64,000 nucleotides of DNA from Rhizobium sp. Root1220 (GCF_001426265.1 NZ_LMDG01000009.1:1-64000), one strand, 5' to 3'. Counted from the first letter of the stretch, positions 14,612 through 23,976 are shown. Numbers and translations are program-made. Notes: generated by a model not told the origin, from the letters alone.

Positions 14612-15301
14612 TTACGCCGTAACCGAAGCGAGTTCGATCTTGACGCCTGGGCCCATGGTCGAAGAGATCGCTACGCGCTTGACGTAGTTGCCCTTTGCAC
14701 CAGCCGGCTTTGCCTTGATGACTGCGTCGGCGAAAGCCTTGATGTTTTCTTCAAGAGCCTTGGCATCGAACGAAGCCTTGCCGATGCCAGCGTGAACAAT
14801 ACCGGCCTTCTCGACGCGGAACTCGACAGCGCCACCCTTGGAAGCCTTGACGGCACCAGCGACATCCATCGTAACCGTTCCGACCTTCGGGTTTGGCATC
14901 ATGCCACGCGGGCCGAGAACCTTACCGAGGCGACCGACCAGCGGCATCATATCAGGCGTTGCGATGCAACGATCGAAGTCGATCTTGCCGCCCTGAACGA
15001 TTTCAACGAGTTCTTCGGCGCCGACGATGTCCGCACCAGCAGCCTTGGCTTCATCAGCCTTGGCGCCACGTGCGAAGACAGCAACGCGAACGTCGCGGCC
15101 AGTGCCGTTCGGCAGGTTGACCACGCCGCGGACCATCTGGTCTGCGTGACGCGGATCGACGCCGAGGTTCATCGAAACTTCGATGGTCTCGTCGAACTTG
15201 GCGACAGCCCGTTCCTTGACCATGCCGATAGCAAGGTTCAGATCGTAGAGCTTCGTAGGATCAACACCTTCGTTGATCTTCTTAGTGCGCTTGCCTGCCA
15301 T
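14612..15301 (-). CDS. rplA: 50S ribosomal protein L1
   Basis: A 229-residue L1-stalk protein, [20 protein letters not shown] onward, with the conserved segment [16 protein letters not shown]. In other bacteria it represses the rplK-rplA message. It starts 4 bases after rplK, consistent with translational coupling. Confidence 0.98.
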   Translation of the reverse strand: MAGKRTKKINEGVDPTKLYDLNLAIGMVKERAVAKFDETIEVSMNLGVDPRHADQMVRGVVNLPNGTGRDVRVAVFARGAKADEAKAAGADIVGAEELVEIVQGGKIDFDRCIATPDMMPLVGRLGKVLGPRGMMPNPKVGTVTMDVAGAVKASKGGAVEFRVEKAGIVHAGIGKASFDAKALEENIKAFADAVIKAKPAGAKGNYVKRVAISSTMGPGVKIELASVTA

Positions 15302-15305
15302 GGTC

Positions 15306-15737
15306 TTATCCTACCACTTCCAGGCCCATGGCGCGGGCAGAGCCCTCGATCATCGCCATTGCACCTTCGATATCAGCTGCGTTCAGGTCCTTCATCTTGG
15401 CTTCGGCGATCGACTTGATCTGAGCCTTGGTGAGCTTACCTGCGGTTGCGCCCTTACCAGGCGTCTTCGAACCGGACGAGATCTTCGCTTCCTTCTTCAG
15501 CCAGTAGCTGACCGGAGGCTGCTTCATCGCGAAGGTGAAGGACTTGTCCTGGTAATAGGTAATGACGACCGGGATCGGCATACCCTTTTCCATTTCCTGC
15601 GTAGCGGCGTTGAACGCCTTGCAGAATTCCATGATGTTAATGCCACGCTGACCAAGCGCCGGGCCGATTGGCGGGGACGGGTTTGCCGATCCTGCCTTGA
15701 CCTGAAGCTTGAGCTGGCCTGCAACTTTCTTAGCCAT
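15306..15737 (-). CDS. rplK: 50S ribosomal protein L11
   Basis: A 143-residue GTPase-centre protein with the N-terminal [20 protein letters not shown] segment that is target of thiopeptide antibiotics and is needed for stringent-response sensing. It follows nusG after a 170-base gap holding a stem-loop and is tightly linked to rplA. Confidence 0.99.
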   Translation of the reverse strand: MAKKVAGQLKLQVKAGSANPSPPIGPALGQRGINIMEFCKAFNAATQEMEKGMPIPVVITYYQDKSFTFAMKQPPVSYWLKKEAKISSGSKTPGKGATAGKLTKAQIKSIAEAKMKDLNAADIEGAMAMIEGSARAMGLEVVG

Positions 15738-15853
15738 ATCTCTCTGCCTTTCACTGATGACCGGTTGCCCGGTCCGTATGCCGGATCGCTCCAGCGGCTG
15801 CGGTTGCGTGGTGCGGCTCGCAGGTCCGGCTAAGCCCCCTCGCCTTCCACGCG

Positions 15854-15874
15854 CTAGCGGAAAATGTCCGCTAG
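15854..15874 (-). other. nusG-rplK intercistronic hairpin
   Basis: CTAGCGGA and TCCGCTAG pair perfectly over 8 bp around a 5-base loop, 33 bases after the nusG stop. No U-tract; probably a processing or attenuation point between nusG and rplK. Confidence 0.45.
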
Positions 15875-15907
15875 AGGATCAGCCAAGGCCGACCCCCATT
15901 CGAAAAA

Positions 15908-16438
15908 TCAAACCTTCTCGACCTGAGCGTATTCCAGCTCAACCGGCGTCGCGCGACCAAAGATCGAAACTTCCACCTTCAGGCGCGAACGCTCTTCGTC
16001 GACATCCTGGACCGTACCATTAAAGGAGGCGAACGGACCGTCAGAAACGCGAACCTGCTCGCCGATCTCGAAGCTGACAGAAGCCTTCGGCCGCTCGACA
16101 CCTTCCTGGACCTGGCCGAGAATGCGCTCGGCTTCATAATCCGGAATCGGAACAGGCTTATTGTCGGAGCCGAGAAAGCCGGTAACCTTCGGCGTGTTCT
16201 TGATCAGATGATAGGCTTCATCCGTCAGGTTGGCGCGAACGAGGACATAACCCGGAAAGAACTTGCGCTCGGAATCGACCTTGCGACCGCGGCGAACCTC
16301 GACGACCTTCTCAGTCGGGACAAGAATCCTTTCAAAAAGGTGCTCCAGCCCCTTCTGCCTGGCCTTGTTTTCGATGTCTTCCGCGACCTTCTTTTCAAAA
16401 TTAGAATACGCGTGGACGATGTACCAACGTGCCGCCAT
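15908..16438 (-). CDS. nusG: Transcription termination/antitermination factor NusG
   Basis: A 176-residue protein that binds RNA polymerase through an N-terminal NGN domain (RWYIVHAYSNFEKKVAEDI) and Rho or S10 through a C-terminal KOW domain (IGEQVRVSDGPFASFNGTVQDVD). The ATG at 16436-16438 was chosen because it gives the family start MAARWYIVHAYS and has GGAGAAG upstream; the frame runs seven codons further. It follows secE with an 17-base gap. Confidence 0.98.
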   Translation of the reverse strand: MAARWYIVHAYSNFEKKVAEDIENKARQKGLEHLFERILVPTEKVVEVRRGRKVDSERKFFPGYVLVRANLTDEAYHLIKNTPKVTGFLGSDNKPVPIPDYEAERILGQVQEGVERPKASVSFEIGEQVRVSDGPFASFNGTVQDVDEERSRLKVEVSIFGRATPVELEYAQVEKV

Positions 16439-16455
16439 GTTACTTCTCCGCCCGA

Positions 16456-16656
16456 TCAATTGCCAAAGTTGAGCACAAAGCCCAATAGCCAGCCGATCAG
16501 CTGGTCCGCGGCAAAAAAGAACAGCGCGGCGAAAACCACCATAACAAGCACCATGACCGTCGAGATCATCGTCTCACGGCGCGACGGCCAGGTAACTTTA
16601 GACGTCTCCGTGCGGACCTGCTGGAGAAACGTAAACGGATTGGATTTGGATGCCAT
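16456..16656 (-). CDS. secE: Preprotein translocase subunit SecE
   Basis: A 66-residue single-span form of SecE, as usual in alphaproteobacteria. After an amphipathic N-terminus (FLQQVRTETSKVTWPSRRE) comes one hydrophobic helix (about residues 31-55). It is a core subunit of the SecYEG channel in the inner membrane. The ATG at 16654-16656 gives the conserved MASKSNPF start. First protein gene after tRNA-Trp and directly upstream of nusG. Confidence 0.95.
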   Translation of the reverse strand: MASKSNPFTFLQQVRTETSKVTWPSRRETMISTVMVLVMVVFAALFFFAADQLIGWLLGFVLNFGN

Positions 16657-16843
16657 CGACTGCCCACGCAATTACGGCGCGTAAAGCTGAACATATCAGC
16701 CCCACGCACCGCGTGTCTGTTGAACCCTACATAAACGCCGATTCCCAATTAAACAAGAGGGGAACCGAAGTTTAACGAAATTAGCCATTCGTCGCCTCCC
16801 GGCTCAAACGCTGCGACTTAGCGCGCTGTCCGTCCGAAGATGA

Positions 16844-16919
16844 TGGCAGGGGCAGAGGGGCTCGAACCCACGACCTGCGGTTTTGGAGACCGCCGCTCTA
16901 CCAGCTGAGCTATACCCCT
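16844..16919 (-). tRNA. tRNA-Trp (CCA)
   Basis: A 76-nt tRNA with the 3' CCA encoded. The D-arm GCTCAGCTGGTAGAGC, anticodon stem-loop GCGGTCTCCAAAACCGC (anticodon CCA) and T-loop TTCGAGC are clear, and the acceptor stem AGGGGTA/TGCCCCT is paired. It precedes secE on the same strand, the usual tRNA-Trp-secE-nusG arrangement. Confidence 0.97.
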
Positions 16920-16993
16920 TTACGCTTTACATTCAGCTCCTTGACCCAAAGGGTTCGAAGCACCACTGCAAGCATGGCGCACCCTTTAAGGCT

Positions 16994-17044
16994 GCCACGC
17001 AGGATTGGCAAGTGCGTTTTTCGTTTTTTCCAATCCTGCGTGGC
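16994..17044 (-). terminator. 15-bp perfect inverted repeat after the epimerase gene
   Basis: GCCACGCAGGATTGG (16994-17008) and CCAATCCTGCGTGGC (17030-17044) are perfect inverted repeats around a 21-base loop rich in A (minus strand). It starts 14 bases after the epimerase stop and lies upstream of tRNA-Trp. It could end the epimerase transcript, although the U-tract is missing, or be a remnant of a rearrangement. Confidence 0.5.
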
Positions 17045-17058
17045 GTTGAATGGGTCGA

Positions 17059-17952
17059 TCAGACCTTCACGTACTTCCGCCAGTCATGCTCCTCCTTGAA
17101 ACCAAGGACGTCGCGGATCTTGCGGTTCGAGAGCAGGCCCTCATATTCGCCGGTGTCGCGCGTGAAGGGCACGCTCGGGAAGAACCGCCGAGCGAGCTCC
17201 ATCGAGGGTGTGTTGGCGGATACCGTGTCATTGGCGGCGTTGAAAACCTGATAGCCCAACCCGTCCTTCTGGATGCAGAGATGGCAGATCTGGCCCAGGT
17301 CGCGGGCATCGATATAGCTCCAGGCGATGCGTTTGCGCATTTCCGGATTCGCGAAGAACGTCGGGAACTTCTCATATTCATGCGGTTCGATGACATTGCC
17401 GATGCGTAGCGCGTATATGTCGGCGCCAGTTCGCTCCGCAAAGGCGCGGGCGGTCTTTTCGTTGACGACCTTGGAGAGACCGTAAGAATCCATCGGGTTG
17501 ACGTCGTAGTCTTCCTCCAATGGGAACTGATGGAAGTCGCGATGGCCTTCGGCGAAACAGACCCCGTAGGTGGTTTCACTTGAGGCGACGATGATCTTGC
17601 GGATGCCGAGCTTCGCCGCCGCTTCTATGACATTGTACGTGCCCATCGTATTGATACGGAAGGTCTCGTTGTCAGACTTGATCAGAATGCGCGGGACGGC
17701 CGCGAAGTGCACGACCGCATCGAAAGGCTGGACGCCCTTGCCTGCTTCCAGATCAGGAAAATCGCGGTGCATGGATAGCGCATTGAAGACCTGGCCGCTG
17801 TCGGTGATATCGGCAATCAGATTGGTGACGCCTGGGCTGTCGAGCGGCACGAGATCGATATTGTGGACCTCGTAGCCGGCGTTGACGAGCCACGGCACGG
17901 CATGACGCCCCGCCTTGCCCGAACCGCCCGTGAAAAGAATGCGCTTCTTCAT
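17059..17952 (-). CDS. NAD-dependent epimerase/dehydratase (extended SDR)
   Basis: A 297-residue protein with an N-terminal Rossmann motif GGSGKAG (residues 9-15), an acidic residue at the end of beta-2 (NIDLV) suggesting NAD(H), and the catalytic pair YGLSK (Tyr157, Lys161). The family acts on nucleotide sugars or uronates; the fold resembles uronate dehydrogenase and UDP-sugar epimerases, but the substrate is not clear. It stands alone between prfB and tRNA-Trp and has its own downstream inverted repeat. Confidence 0.85.
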   Translation of the reverse strand: MKKRILFTGGSGKAGRHAVPWLVNAGYEVHNIDLVPLDSPGVTNLIADITDSGQVFNALSMHRDFPDLEAGKGVQPFDAVVHFAAVPRILIKSDNETFRINTMGTYNVIEAAAKLGIRKIIVASSETTYGVCFAEGHRDFHQFPLEEDYDVNPMDSYGLSKVVNEKTARAFAERTGADIYALRIGNVIEPHEYEKFPTFFANPEMRKRIAWSYIDARDLGQICHLCIQKDGLGYQVFNAANDTVSANTPSMELARRFFPSVPFTRDTGEYEGLLSNRKIRDVLGFKEEHDWRKYVKV

Positions 17953-18070
17953 CGAAAATCCTCCACCCGTGAAATCGGAAGGATAGATAACGGCTTTGCA
18001 ATCAAGCGCAAGGCCGCTGGTGGAATCGCGGCCTCACCATTGAGTGACCCGGTTCGCATTCCTGCGCGAC

Positions 18071-18100
18071 AAAGAAAAGGCCCGCTGTTTCCAGCGGGCC
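18071..18100 (-). terminator. Rho-independent terminator of prfB
   Basis: GGCCCGCTG (18079-18087) pairs with CAGCGGGCC (18092-18100) over 9 bp with a 4-base loop, and on the minus strand is followed by TTTTCTTT. It lies 37 bases after the prfB stop. Confidence 0.9.
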
Positions 18101-18137
18101 CGCTTGACGTCTCGCAACACCCACGTTGCGAAATCCT

Positions 18138-19269
18138 TCAGTCGACGTCGTCCAAGACAGCATCCGGTTTGCCGCTGATGCGGTGTGCAAGGGCTGCTTC
18201 CATGAACTCGTTGAGCTCCCCGTCGAGCACATCATCTGGTGCGGTGCTGGTAACACCGGTGCGAAGGTCCTTGACGAGCTGATACGGCTGCAGGACATAC
18301 GACCGGATCTGGTGACCCCAGCCGATATCCGACTTCGAGGCCGCTTCGGCGCTCGCGGCGTCTTCGCGCTTCTTCAGCTCGGCCTCGTACATGCGGGCAC
18401 GCAACATGTCCCAGGCCTTGGCGCGATTCTTGTGCTGTGAGCGTTCCTGCTGGCACTGCACTACGATACCGGAGGGAATATGGGTGATACGCACTGCGGA
18501 GTCAGTCGTGTTGACGTGCTGGCCACCGGCGCCCGATGAGCGGTAGGTGTCGATGCGGCAGTCGCCTTCGTTGATGTCGATCTGAATCGAATCATCGATG
18601 ACCGGATAGACCCAGATGGACGAGAACGATGTGTGACGGCGCGCGTTGCTGTCATAGGGCGATATACGCACTAGGCGGTGAACGCCCGACTCCGTCTTCA
18701 TCCAGCCATAGGCATTGTGACCCTTAACGAGAAGAGTGGCGGACTTGATGCCAGCTTCTTCGCCGTCATGAACTTCAAGCAGTTCGACTTTGTAGCGTTG
18801 GCGTTCGGCCCAGCGGGTGTACATGCGCAGAAGCATGTTGGCCCAGTCCTGGCTTTCCGTGCCGCCGGCGCCTGAGTGAACTTCGATGTAGGTATCGTTG
18901 CTGTCGGCCTCGCCTGAAAGCATGGCTTCGACTTGCTGGCGTGCGGCTTCGGTCCTGAGGGCTTTCAGCGCGTCTTCGGCTTCCTTGACAATGCCTTCGT
19001 CGCCCTCTTCCTCGCCCATTTCGATGAGTTCGATATTGTCGTTCAGCTGCTGCTCGAAGCGCTTCACGCCATTGATGCCATCATCGAGTTGCTGGCGCTC
19101 GCGCATCAGCTTCTGCGCTTCCGCCGCATCGTTCCAGAGGTTGGGATCCTCTGACTTGTTATTCAACCAGTCCAGTCGTCTTACCGCCTGGTCCCAGTCA
19201 AAGATGCCTCCTCAGCAGGGTGATAGCCTGCTTGGTTTCATCGACTACGTTCTGGATTTCCGCTCGCAT
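18138..19269 (-). CDS. prfB: Peptide chain release factor 2, programmed +1 frameshift
   Basis: RF2 hydrolyses peptidyl-tRNA at UGA and UAA codons. The downstream frame alone lacks the N-terminus. Reading from the ATG at 19267-19269, 23 codons ([20 protein letters not shown]...HL) end at an in-frame UGA (19198-19200). The local sequence AGGAGG-CAT-CTT-TGA-C copies the E. coli frameshift site: an internal Shine-Dalgarno three bases before CTT and a UGA followed by C. Skipping the base at 19200 continues [14 protein letters not shown], giving a 376-residue protein (18138-19199 joined to 19201-19269). GGQ falls at residues 248-250. The codon-recognition tripeptide is SPY (203-205) rather than SPF. 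Confidence 0.95.
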
Positions 19270-19317
19270 TTTCCCGCTTCTCTGCGTTGCTTTGAAAGGT
19301 GCCCGTCAAATAGTTGC

Positions 19318-19349
19318 GGCGGCCGCGGATGTAAAGAGCCGCAGCCGCC
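19318..19349 (-). terminator. Possible terminator hairpin after mrcA
   Basis: GGCGGCCGCGG and CCGCAGCCGCC form an 11-bp stem with one mismatch and a 10-base loop, 20 bases after the mrcA stop. There is no U-tract, so it may only stabilise the 3' end. Confidence 0.4.
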
Positions 19350-19369
19350 ACCAGTATTTGCGCAAAGGC

Positions 19370-21829
19370 TTAGTAGAGACCGCCGGACCCCGACTGGACC
19401 GCCTGGTTCGCCTGGGGCGAGGTCTTCAGAATCTCCTCGGGCGCCATGGTGTTGTCCATGCCGATAACGGAGAAGCTGTCAGCCGGGCCGGTACCGGGCT
19501 TGAAGGCCTCGATGATGGTGCTCGGGTCACCCTGGGCAGCGGCCATACCGGTCTTGCGATCGATCGGAATGAGATTCATGCCGGCCGGAATGACGAATTT
19601 AGATGCCGGCATATCCTTTACGGCTGCCTGCATGAATTCGTTGAATACCGGCGCCGACAATGAGCCGCCGGTGCCCCCGCGTCCAAGCGTCGAGGGCGAA
19701 TCGAAGCCGATGTAGAGGCCAGCAACGAGATCCGGAGTAAAGCCCACGAACCACGCGTCCTTTTCGTCGTTGGTGGTCCCCGTCTTGCCAGCGACATCAC
19801 GGTCGCCAAGCAAGACCTTGCCGGCAGCGGTGCCACGCTGGACCACACCCTGCAGCATCGAGGTGATCTGGTAGGAGGTCATGGGATCGAGAACGGTCTC
19901 GCGATTGTCGACCACATTCGGTTCTTCCTGGTTCTGCCAATCGCTGGCATTGCAGCCTTCGCAGACACGTTCCTCATGCTTGAAGATCGTTTTGCCATAG
20001 CGGTCCTGAATTCTGTCGATGAGGGTCGGCTTGATCTGCTTGCCGCCGTTGGCAATGACCGAATACGCCGAAACCATCCGCAGAACAGTCGTCTCGCCGG
20101 AGCCGAGCGACATCGCTAGAACAGGCATCATGTGATCATAGATGCCGAAGCGCTCGGCATACTCGGCCACGACGTTCATGCCAAGGTCGTTGGCAAGCCG
20201 AACGGTCATGCGGTTGCGCGAATGCTCGATGGCAAAGCGCAGCGTATTGGCGCCCCCGCCCTCACCCTCGTAGTTGTCTGGTGCCCATACCTGGCCGTTG
20301 CCGGTCTGAATCTGCAGCGGATCGTCGCTGACCACCGACGCCGGGGTGTAGCCGTTGTCCATCGCGGCGGCATAGACGAAGGGCTTGAAGGACGAACCGG
20401 GCTGGCGCATCGCCTGCGTGGCGCGATTGAATTCGGATTGAGCGTAGGAGAAGCCGCCGACCATCGCCAGCACGCGGCCGGTCTTCGGATCCATGGCGAC
20501 CAAACCACCCTCGACCTTCGGTGGCTGGCGAAGGCGGTAAGAGGTCGAGTTCTCTCCGTCGAGCGGCTCGACGTAAACAACATCCCCTGGAGCAAGCACG
20601 CCTTGCGGCGATTTTGCAGTCTTGCGGCCGGCGGAGGAGCGGTAGGCCCACTGCATGTTCTTGGCCGCTATGACGCCACGTTCGCGCTCGGCCGGAACCT
20701 TGCCCGCGCCGTCTTTGTCAGGCTGCAATCCGATGTCGACGCTGTCGTCGGCAACGGCCAGCACGACCGCGAGACGCCATTCGGGCACATCGGTAAGCGC
20801 CGGAATATCGGCGAGCGTCTTACCCCAGTCGGCGGTCGTATCAATCTGCTTCAACGGCCCATGGAAACCTCGACGCTCGTCATAGGTTATCAGGCCATCT
20901 TGCAGCGCCTTTCGCGCGAACACCTGCATTTGCGGATCGAAGGATGTGCGGACGGAGAGACCACCTTCGTAAAGTGCCTTTTCTCCATACTGGTCTATCA
21001 GCTGGCGGCGGACAGCCTCGGCGAAATAACCGGAAGCAAACAGTGACGGGCCGCTGTTGCGACCAGTCACACCGAGTGGCTGCTGCTTCGCCTCCGCACC
21101 GTCCGCCTGGCTGACATAGCCGTTCTCCACCATGCGATCGACAACCCAGTTGCGACGCTCGAGCGCGGCTTCGGGGTGGCGGAAAGGATGGTAATTGGCG
21201 GGGCCTTTCGGAAGCGAGGCAAGATAGGCCGCTTCGGCAACGGTCAATTCAGTAACGGACTTGTTGAAGTAGGTAAGTGCTGCACTGGCAATGCCATAGG
21301 AGTTGAGTCCGAAGAAAATCTCGTTGAGATACAGTTCGAGAATCTTGTCCTTGCTGTAGGCCTGCTCGATGCGGAAGGACAGGATCGCTTCCTTGATCTT
21401 GCGGTCGATGGTCTGATCCGACGTCAGGAGGAAGTTCTTCGCAACCTGCTGGGTGATCGTCGATGCCCCGACCGGGCGGCGGCCCGAGCCGAAATTCTGC
21501 AAATTGACCAGGATGGCACGACCGAGACCGGTCAGATCGACGCCCGGATGATTGTAAAAATTCTTGTCCTCGGCAGAGAGAAAGGCGGCCTTCACGCGGT
21601 CGGGGATCGCCTGAATTGGTAGGAAGAGACGACGCTCCTTCGCATACTCGGCCATCAGGGCGCCGTTGCCGGCATGAACGCGCGTCGTGACCGGTGGCGC
21701 ATAGCTGCTCAGGACCGCGTAGTCGGGGAGATCCTTCGCGACGTTGGATAGGTACACGGCAACGACCGCGGCCACGCCCAAAAACAGGACGCAAGCCACT
21801 CCGAAGAAATATCCAAGAAGTCTGATCAT
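19370..21829 (-). CDS. mrcA: Penicillin-binding protein 1A (class A transglycosylase/transpeptidase)
   Basis: An 819-residue bifunctional peptidoglycan synthase anchored by one N-terminal helix (about residues 5-28). The GT51 transglycosylase shows AEDKNFYNHPGVD with catalytic Glu87 and the GGASTITQQ-type segment. The transpeptidase has SSFK (Ser479-Lys482) and KTGT (682-685). The length matches PBP1A. It lies between amiC and prfB on the same strand, a wall-synthesis and wall-cleavage pair. The ponA name is also used. Confidence 0.95.
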   Translation of the reverse strand: MIRLLGYFFGVACVLFLGVAAVVAVYLSNVAKDLPDYAVLSSYAPPVTTRVHAGNGALMAEYAKERRLFLPIQAIPDRVKAAFLSAEDKNFYNHPGVDLTGLGRAILVNLQNFGSGRRPVGASTITQQVAKNFLLTSDQTIDRKIKEAILSFRIEQAYSKDKILELYLNEIFFGLNSYGIASAALTYFNKSVTELTVAEAAYLASLPKGPANYHPFRHPEAALERRNWVVDRMVENGYVSQADGAEAKQQPLGVTGRNSGPSLFASGYFAEAVRRQLIDQYGEKALYEGGLSVRTSFDPQMQVFARKALQDGLITYDERRGFHGPLKQIDTTADWGKTLADIPALTDVPEWRLAVVLAVADDSVDIGLQPDKDGAGKVPAERERGVIAAKNMQWAYRSSAGRKTAKSPQGVLAPGDVVYVEPLDGENSTSYRLRQPPKVEGGLVAMDPKTGRVLAMVGGFSYAQSEFNRATQAMRQPGSSFKPFVYAAAMDNGYTPASVVSDDPLQIQTGNGQVWAPDNYEGEGGGANTLRFAIEHSRNRMTVRLANDLGMNVVAEYAERFGIYDHMMPVLAMSLGSGETTVLRMVSAYSVIANGGKQIKPTLIDRIQDRYGKTIFKHEERVCEGCNASDWQNQEEPNVVDNRETVLDPMTSYQITSMLQGVVQRGTAAGKVLLGDRDVAGKTGTTNDEKDAWFVGFTPDLVAGLYIGFDSPSTLGRGGTGGSLSAPVFNEFMQAAVKDMPASKFVIPAGMNLIPIDRKTGMAAAQGDPSTIIEAFKPGTGPADSFSVIGMDNTMAPEEILKTSPQANQAVQSGSGGLY

Positions 21830-22073
21830 ATCTTAAGCTACCGGTATCTCAATCATCGATCGGCGCGAGCACAACAATCGCATGGATCGGGGCATTTTGC
21901 ACGTTGCGCGACTTACTCCATGAGCGTTGCCGCCACAAGACGTTTCCGTTTCGTCTGTCGAAACATAGCGGCGAGTAACGGCGCGAATGTGGGAAAAATA
22001 GGGCCCGCGCGCGCTATTCCCACGATATAGTGACGTTACCCGCGCGAGTGTCACATCTGCGCCACGCCGTCGG

Positions 22074-23318
22074 TCAGCCCCCATTCGCCAACATTGCCGT
22101 GCGGTAGCGCTTTACCGCCTCGGTCAGAAGGTCCGCCATCCTGCCGCGCCATTGGTTGTCGAGCAGCAACTTCTCGTCCTCCCTGTTGGAGAGAAAGCCC
22201 AGTTCCAGCAGGATCGACGGCACGTCCGGAGCCTGAAGAACGCGAAAGCCTGCGTGGCGGTGTGGATTGTTGATGGTCCCCACCTGGTCCTTGAACGAGC
22301 CCAGTACGCTTTCGGCGAGGGATATGGAAAATGCCTGCGTCTCCCGCCGTGTCAAATCGAGCAGGATATCAGCGACTTCCGGTGGCTCGGTCGCGGCCTC
22401 CTTGCCAGCGATCTGGTCGGAAAGATTCTCGCGGTCAGCAAGATCGGCAGCGAGCTTGTCCGATGCCCTGTCGGAAATCGTGTAGACGGTCGCCCCGCGG
22501 ATATCCTTCTGCCTCAGCGTGTCGGCATGCATCGAGATGAAGAGACCTGCGCGGTTTTGCCGGGCGATCTCCACTCTTTCGGAAAGGGACAGGAACGAAT
22601 CGTCCTTGCGCGTCAGAAAGGCCTTGATACCGGCCTCGCGGTTCAGGCGATCGACAAGCGCATTGGCGAAAGCCAGCGTTACGTCCTTTTCCTGGGTCTT
22701 CGTGTCGATGCCGATCGCGCCTGTGTCGATCCCGCCGTGACCGGCGTCGACGGCAATGATGAAGTCTCGATCAGACAGCTTCTCCGGGGAAGGAATGGCG
22801 TTGGTCGCCTGCTGCGCCCTTGCCGCATCGTTCCAGGTCTGCGCCTTGACCAGTTCCGCAAACTGATCCGTGTCGGTCATCTCCGCATCGAGAACGAGAC
22901 GATGCCCCTTGCCGCCCTCGTCAGCCTGCACCTTGGCAAGTTGCATCTTCACCGGCTTCGTCGTCGTCAAAACAATACGGGCACTGTCCTCGTCCATCGT
23001 GCCGTAGCGAATGTCCTTGAAAAGCCCCCTCGCCTCGAGATCCTTGGCCGGAAAGCCGAACGCCGTCGCGGGAAGATCGATGACGATGCGCTCCGGATTG
23101 GCGATGTAGTGAATGGAAAAGGTCGGGGCGCGATCGAAGTCGATAACAATCCGCGTACGTGCATCGTCGCCGACGATCCGGGCACCATAGGCCAATAGAG
23201 TGTCTCGTTTCGCCGCAGCGACCGCACGCGATGCCTCGGGAACAACGAAGGCGATTACCATCGCCGCGGCAAGGAAAGCGGTCGCAAACCTCTTCCTTCT
23301 CCACGCGGATGTCACCAT
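22074..23318 (-). CDS. amiC: N-acetylmuramoyl-L-alanine amidase with AMIN domain
   Basis: About 414 residues: a signal peptide ending near AVAAA, an AMIN targeting domain (roughly residues 35-150), and a zinc amidase_3 domain whose metal site is marked by DAGHGGIDTGAIG, a later Glu and SMHAD. It cleaves the stem peptide from MurNAc in the periplasm and acts in septum splitting. The frame opens with a TTG at 23342; the ATG at 23316-23318 (MVTSAWRRKRF) was chosen because it gives a normal signal peptide, although no strong ribosome-binding site is seen. Upstream of mrcA on the same strand. Confidence 0.9.
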   Translation of the reverse strand: MVTSAWRRKRFATAFLAAAMVIAFVVPEASRAVAAAKRDTLLAYGARIVGDDARTRIVIDFDRAPTFSIHYIANPERIVIDLPATAFGFPAKDLEARGLFKDIRYGTMDEDSARIVLTTTKPVKMQLAKVQADEGGKGHRLVLDAEMTDTDQFAELVKAQTWNDAARAQQATNAIPSPEKLSDRDFIIAVDAGHGGIDTGAIGIDTKTQEKDVTLAFANALVDRLNREAGIKAFLTRKDDSFLSLSERVEIARQNRAGLFISMHADTLRQKDIRGATVYTISDRASDKLAADLADRENLSDQIAGKEAATEPPEVADILLDLTRRETQAFSISLAESVLGSFKDQVGTINNPHRHAGFRVLQAPDVPSILLELGFLSNREDEKLLLDNQWRGRMADLLTEAVKRYRTAMLANGG

Positions 23319-23976
23319 GATAGGCAGTCCACTCTCAGACAATCGCCCGCCACATCCTATACATTGCCCCTGACTGCTCCCTCGCGGCTAACGCGTACAC
23401 CTGCGGATAGGCCGGGCGTCCACCGCCAGCCGAATCGGCATATCTCAGCCCCGATTTTCTATGCGTTTCAAAATCCATCAATATTATGGCACATTTGGCT
23501 TTTCCCTTGCTATTGTGACAGAGAAAACATACAAGGATTTTCAGGGTAGAAGTACTGACGGGATAGAGTCGCCGACACGGCAGCCAAACCGAGAAGGACC
23601 TGGCGCCACAACCGGCAATCGTCCGCCGTCGTATGTGTTTCAACTCGAAAATGGATCCTGAATTTTCCGGCGTATGCGGAAGCTTCATCGGTGGATATCC
23701 ACCAAATGCTCTTTAACAAGAGAGCAAACTCATCGGACCTTAACACGGTCTTTGTTTTGTCGATCTCGCTTGGTCTTTGATGGTGTCGCAGCAGGTTTTA
23801 TCTGAAGTCTACAGGCCCCGGGAGAAAAGTTTCCCCGCTGTTGTCTGGCTGCTGCTTTCCACACCGCACCAATCGCGACTTTCAATATCCGGCGCAGCAA
23901 TGACGGGCCGCCCCCATTCTGTTTTATCGACAGTGAGGAATGCCACCGTTCGACTGTGCCGAGGAGCTCAGCTTAC
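23319..23976 (+). promoter_or_regulatory. Long amiC-rne divergent region with structured rne leader
   Basis: About 650 bases without a convincing gene. It holds the amiC promoter on the minus strand and a long rne leader on the plus strand. Visible elements are a 14-bp perfect palindrome GGTGGATATCCACC (23690-23703), a stem-loop TGCTCT/AGAGCA (23707-23726), and a possible promoter TTGCTA-17-TACAAG starting near 23510. RNase E often controls its own mRNA through the 5' leader; whether that happens here is inference. Confidence 0.45.

Noticed and set aside
21830..22073. Small RNA or gene between mrcA and amiC
   Set aside because: 244 bases with no coding frame on the plus strand and no strong stem-loop plus U-tract; it is most simply the mrcA promoter region.
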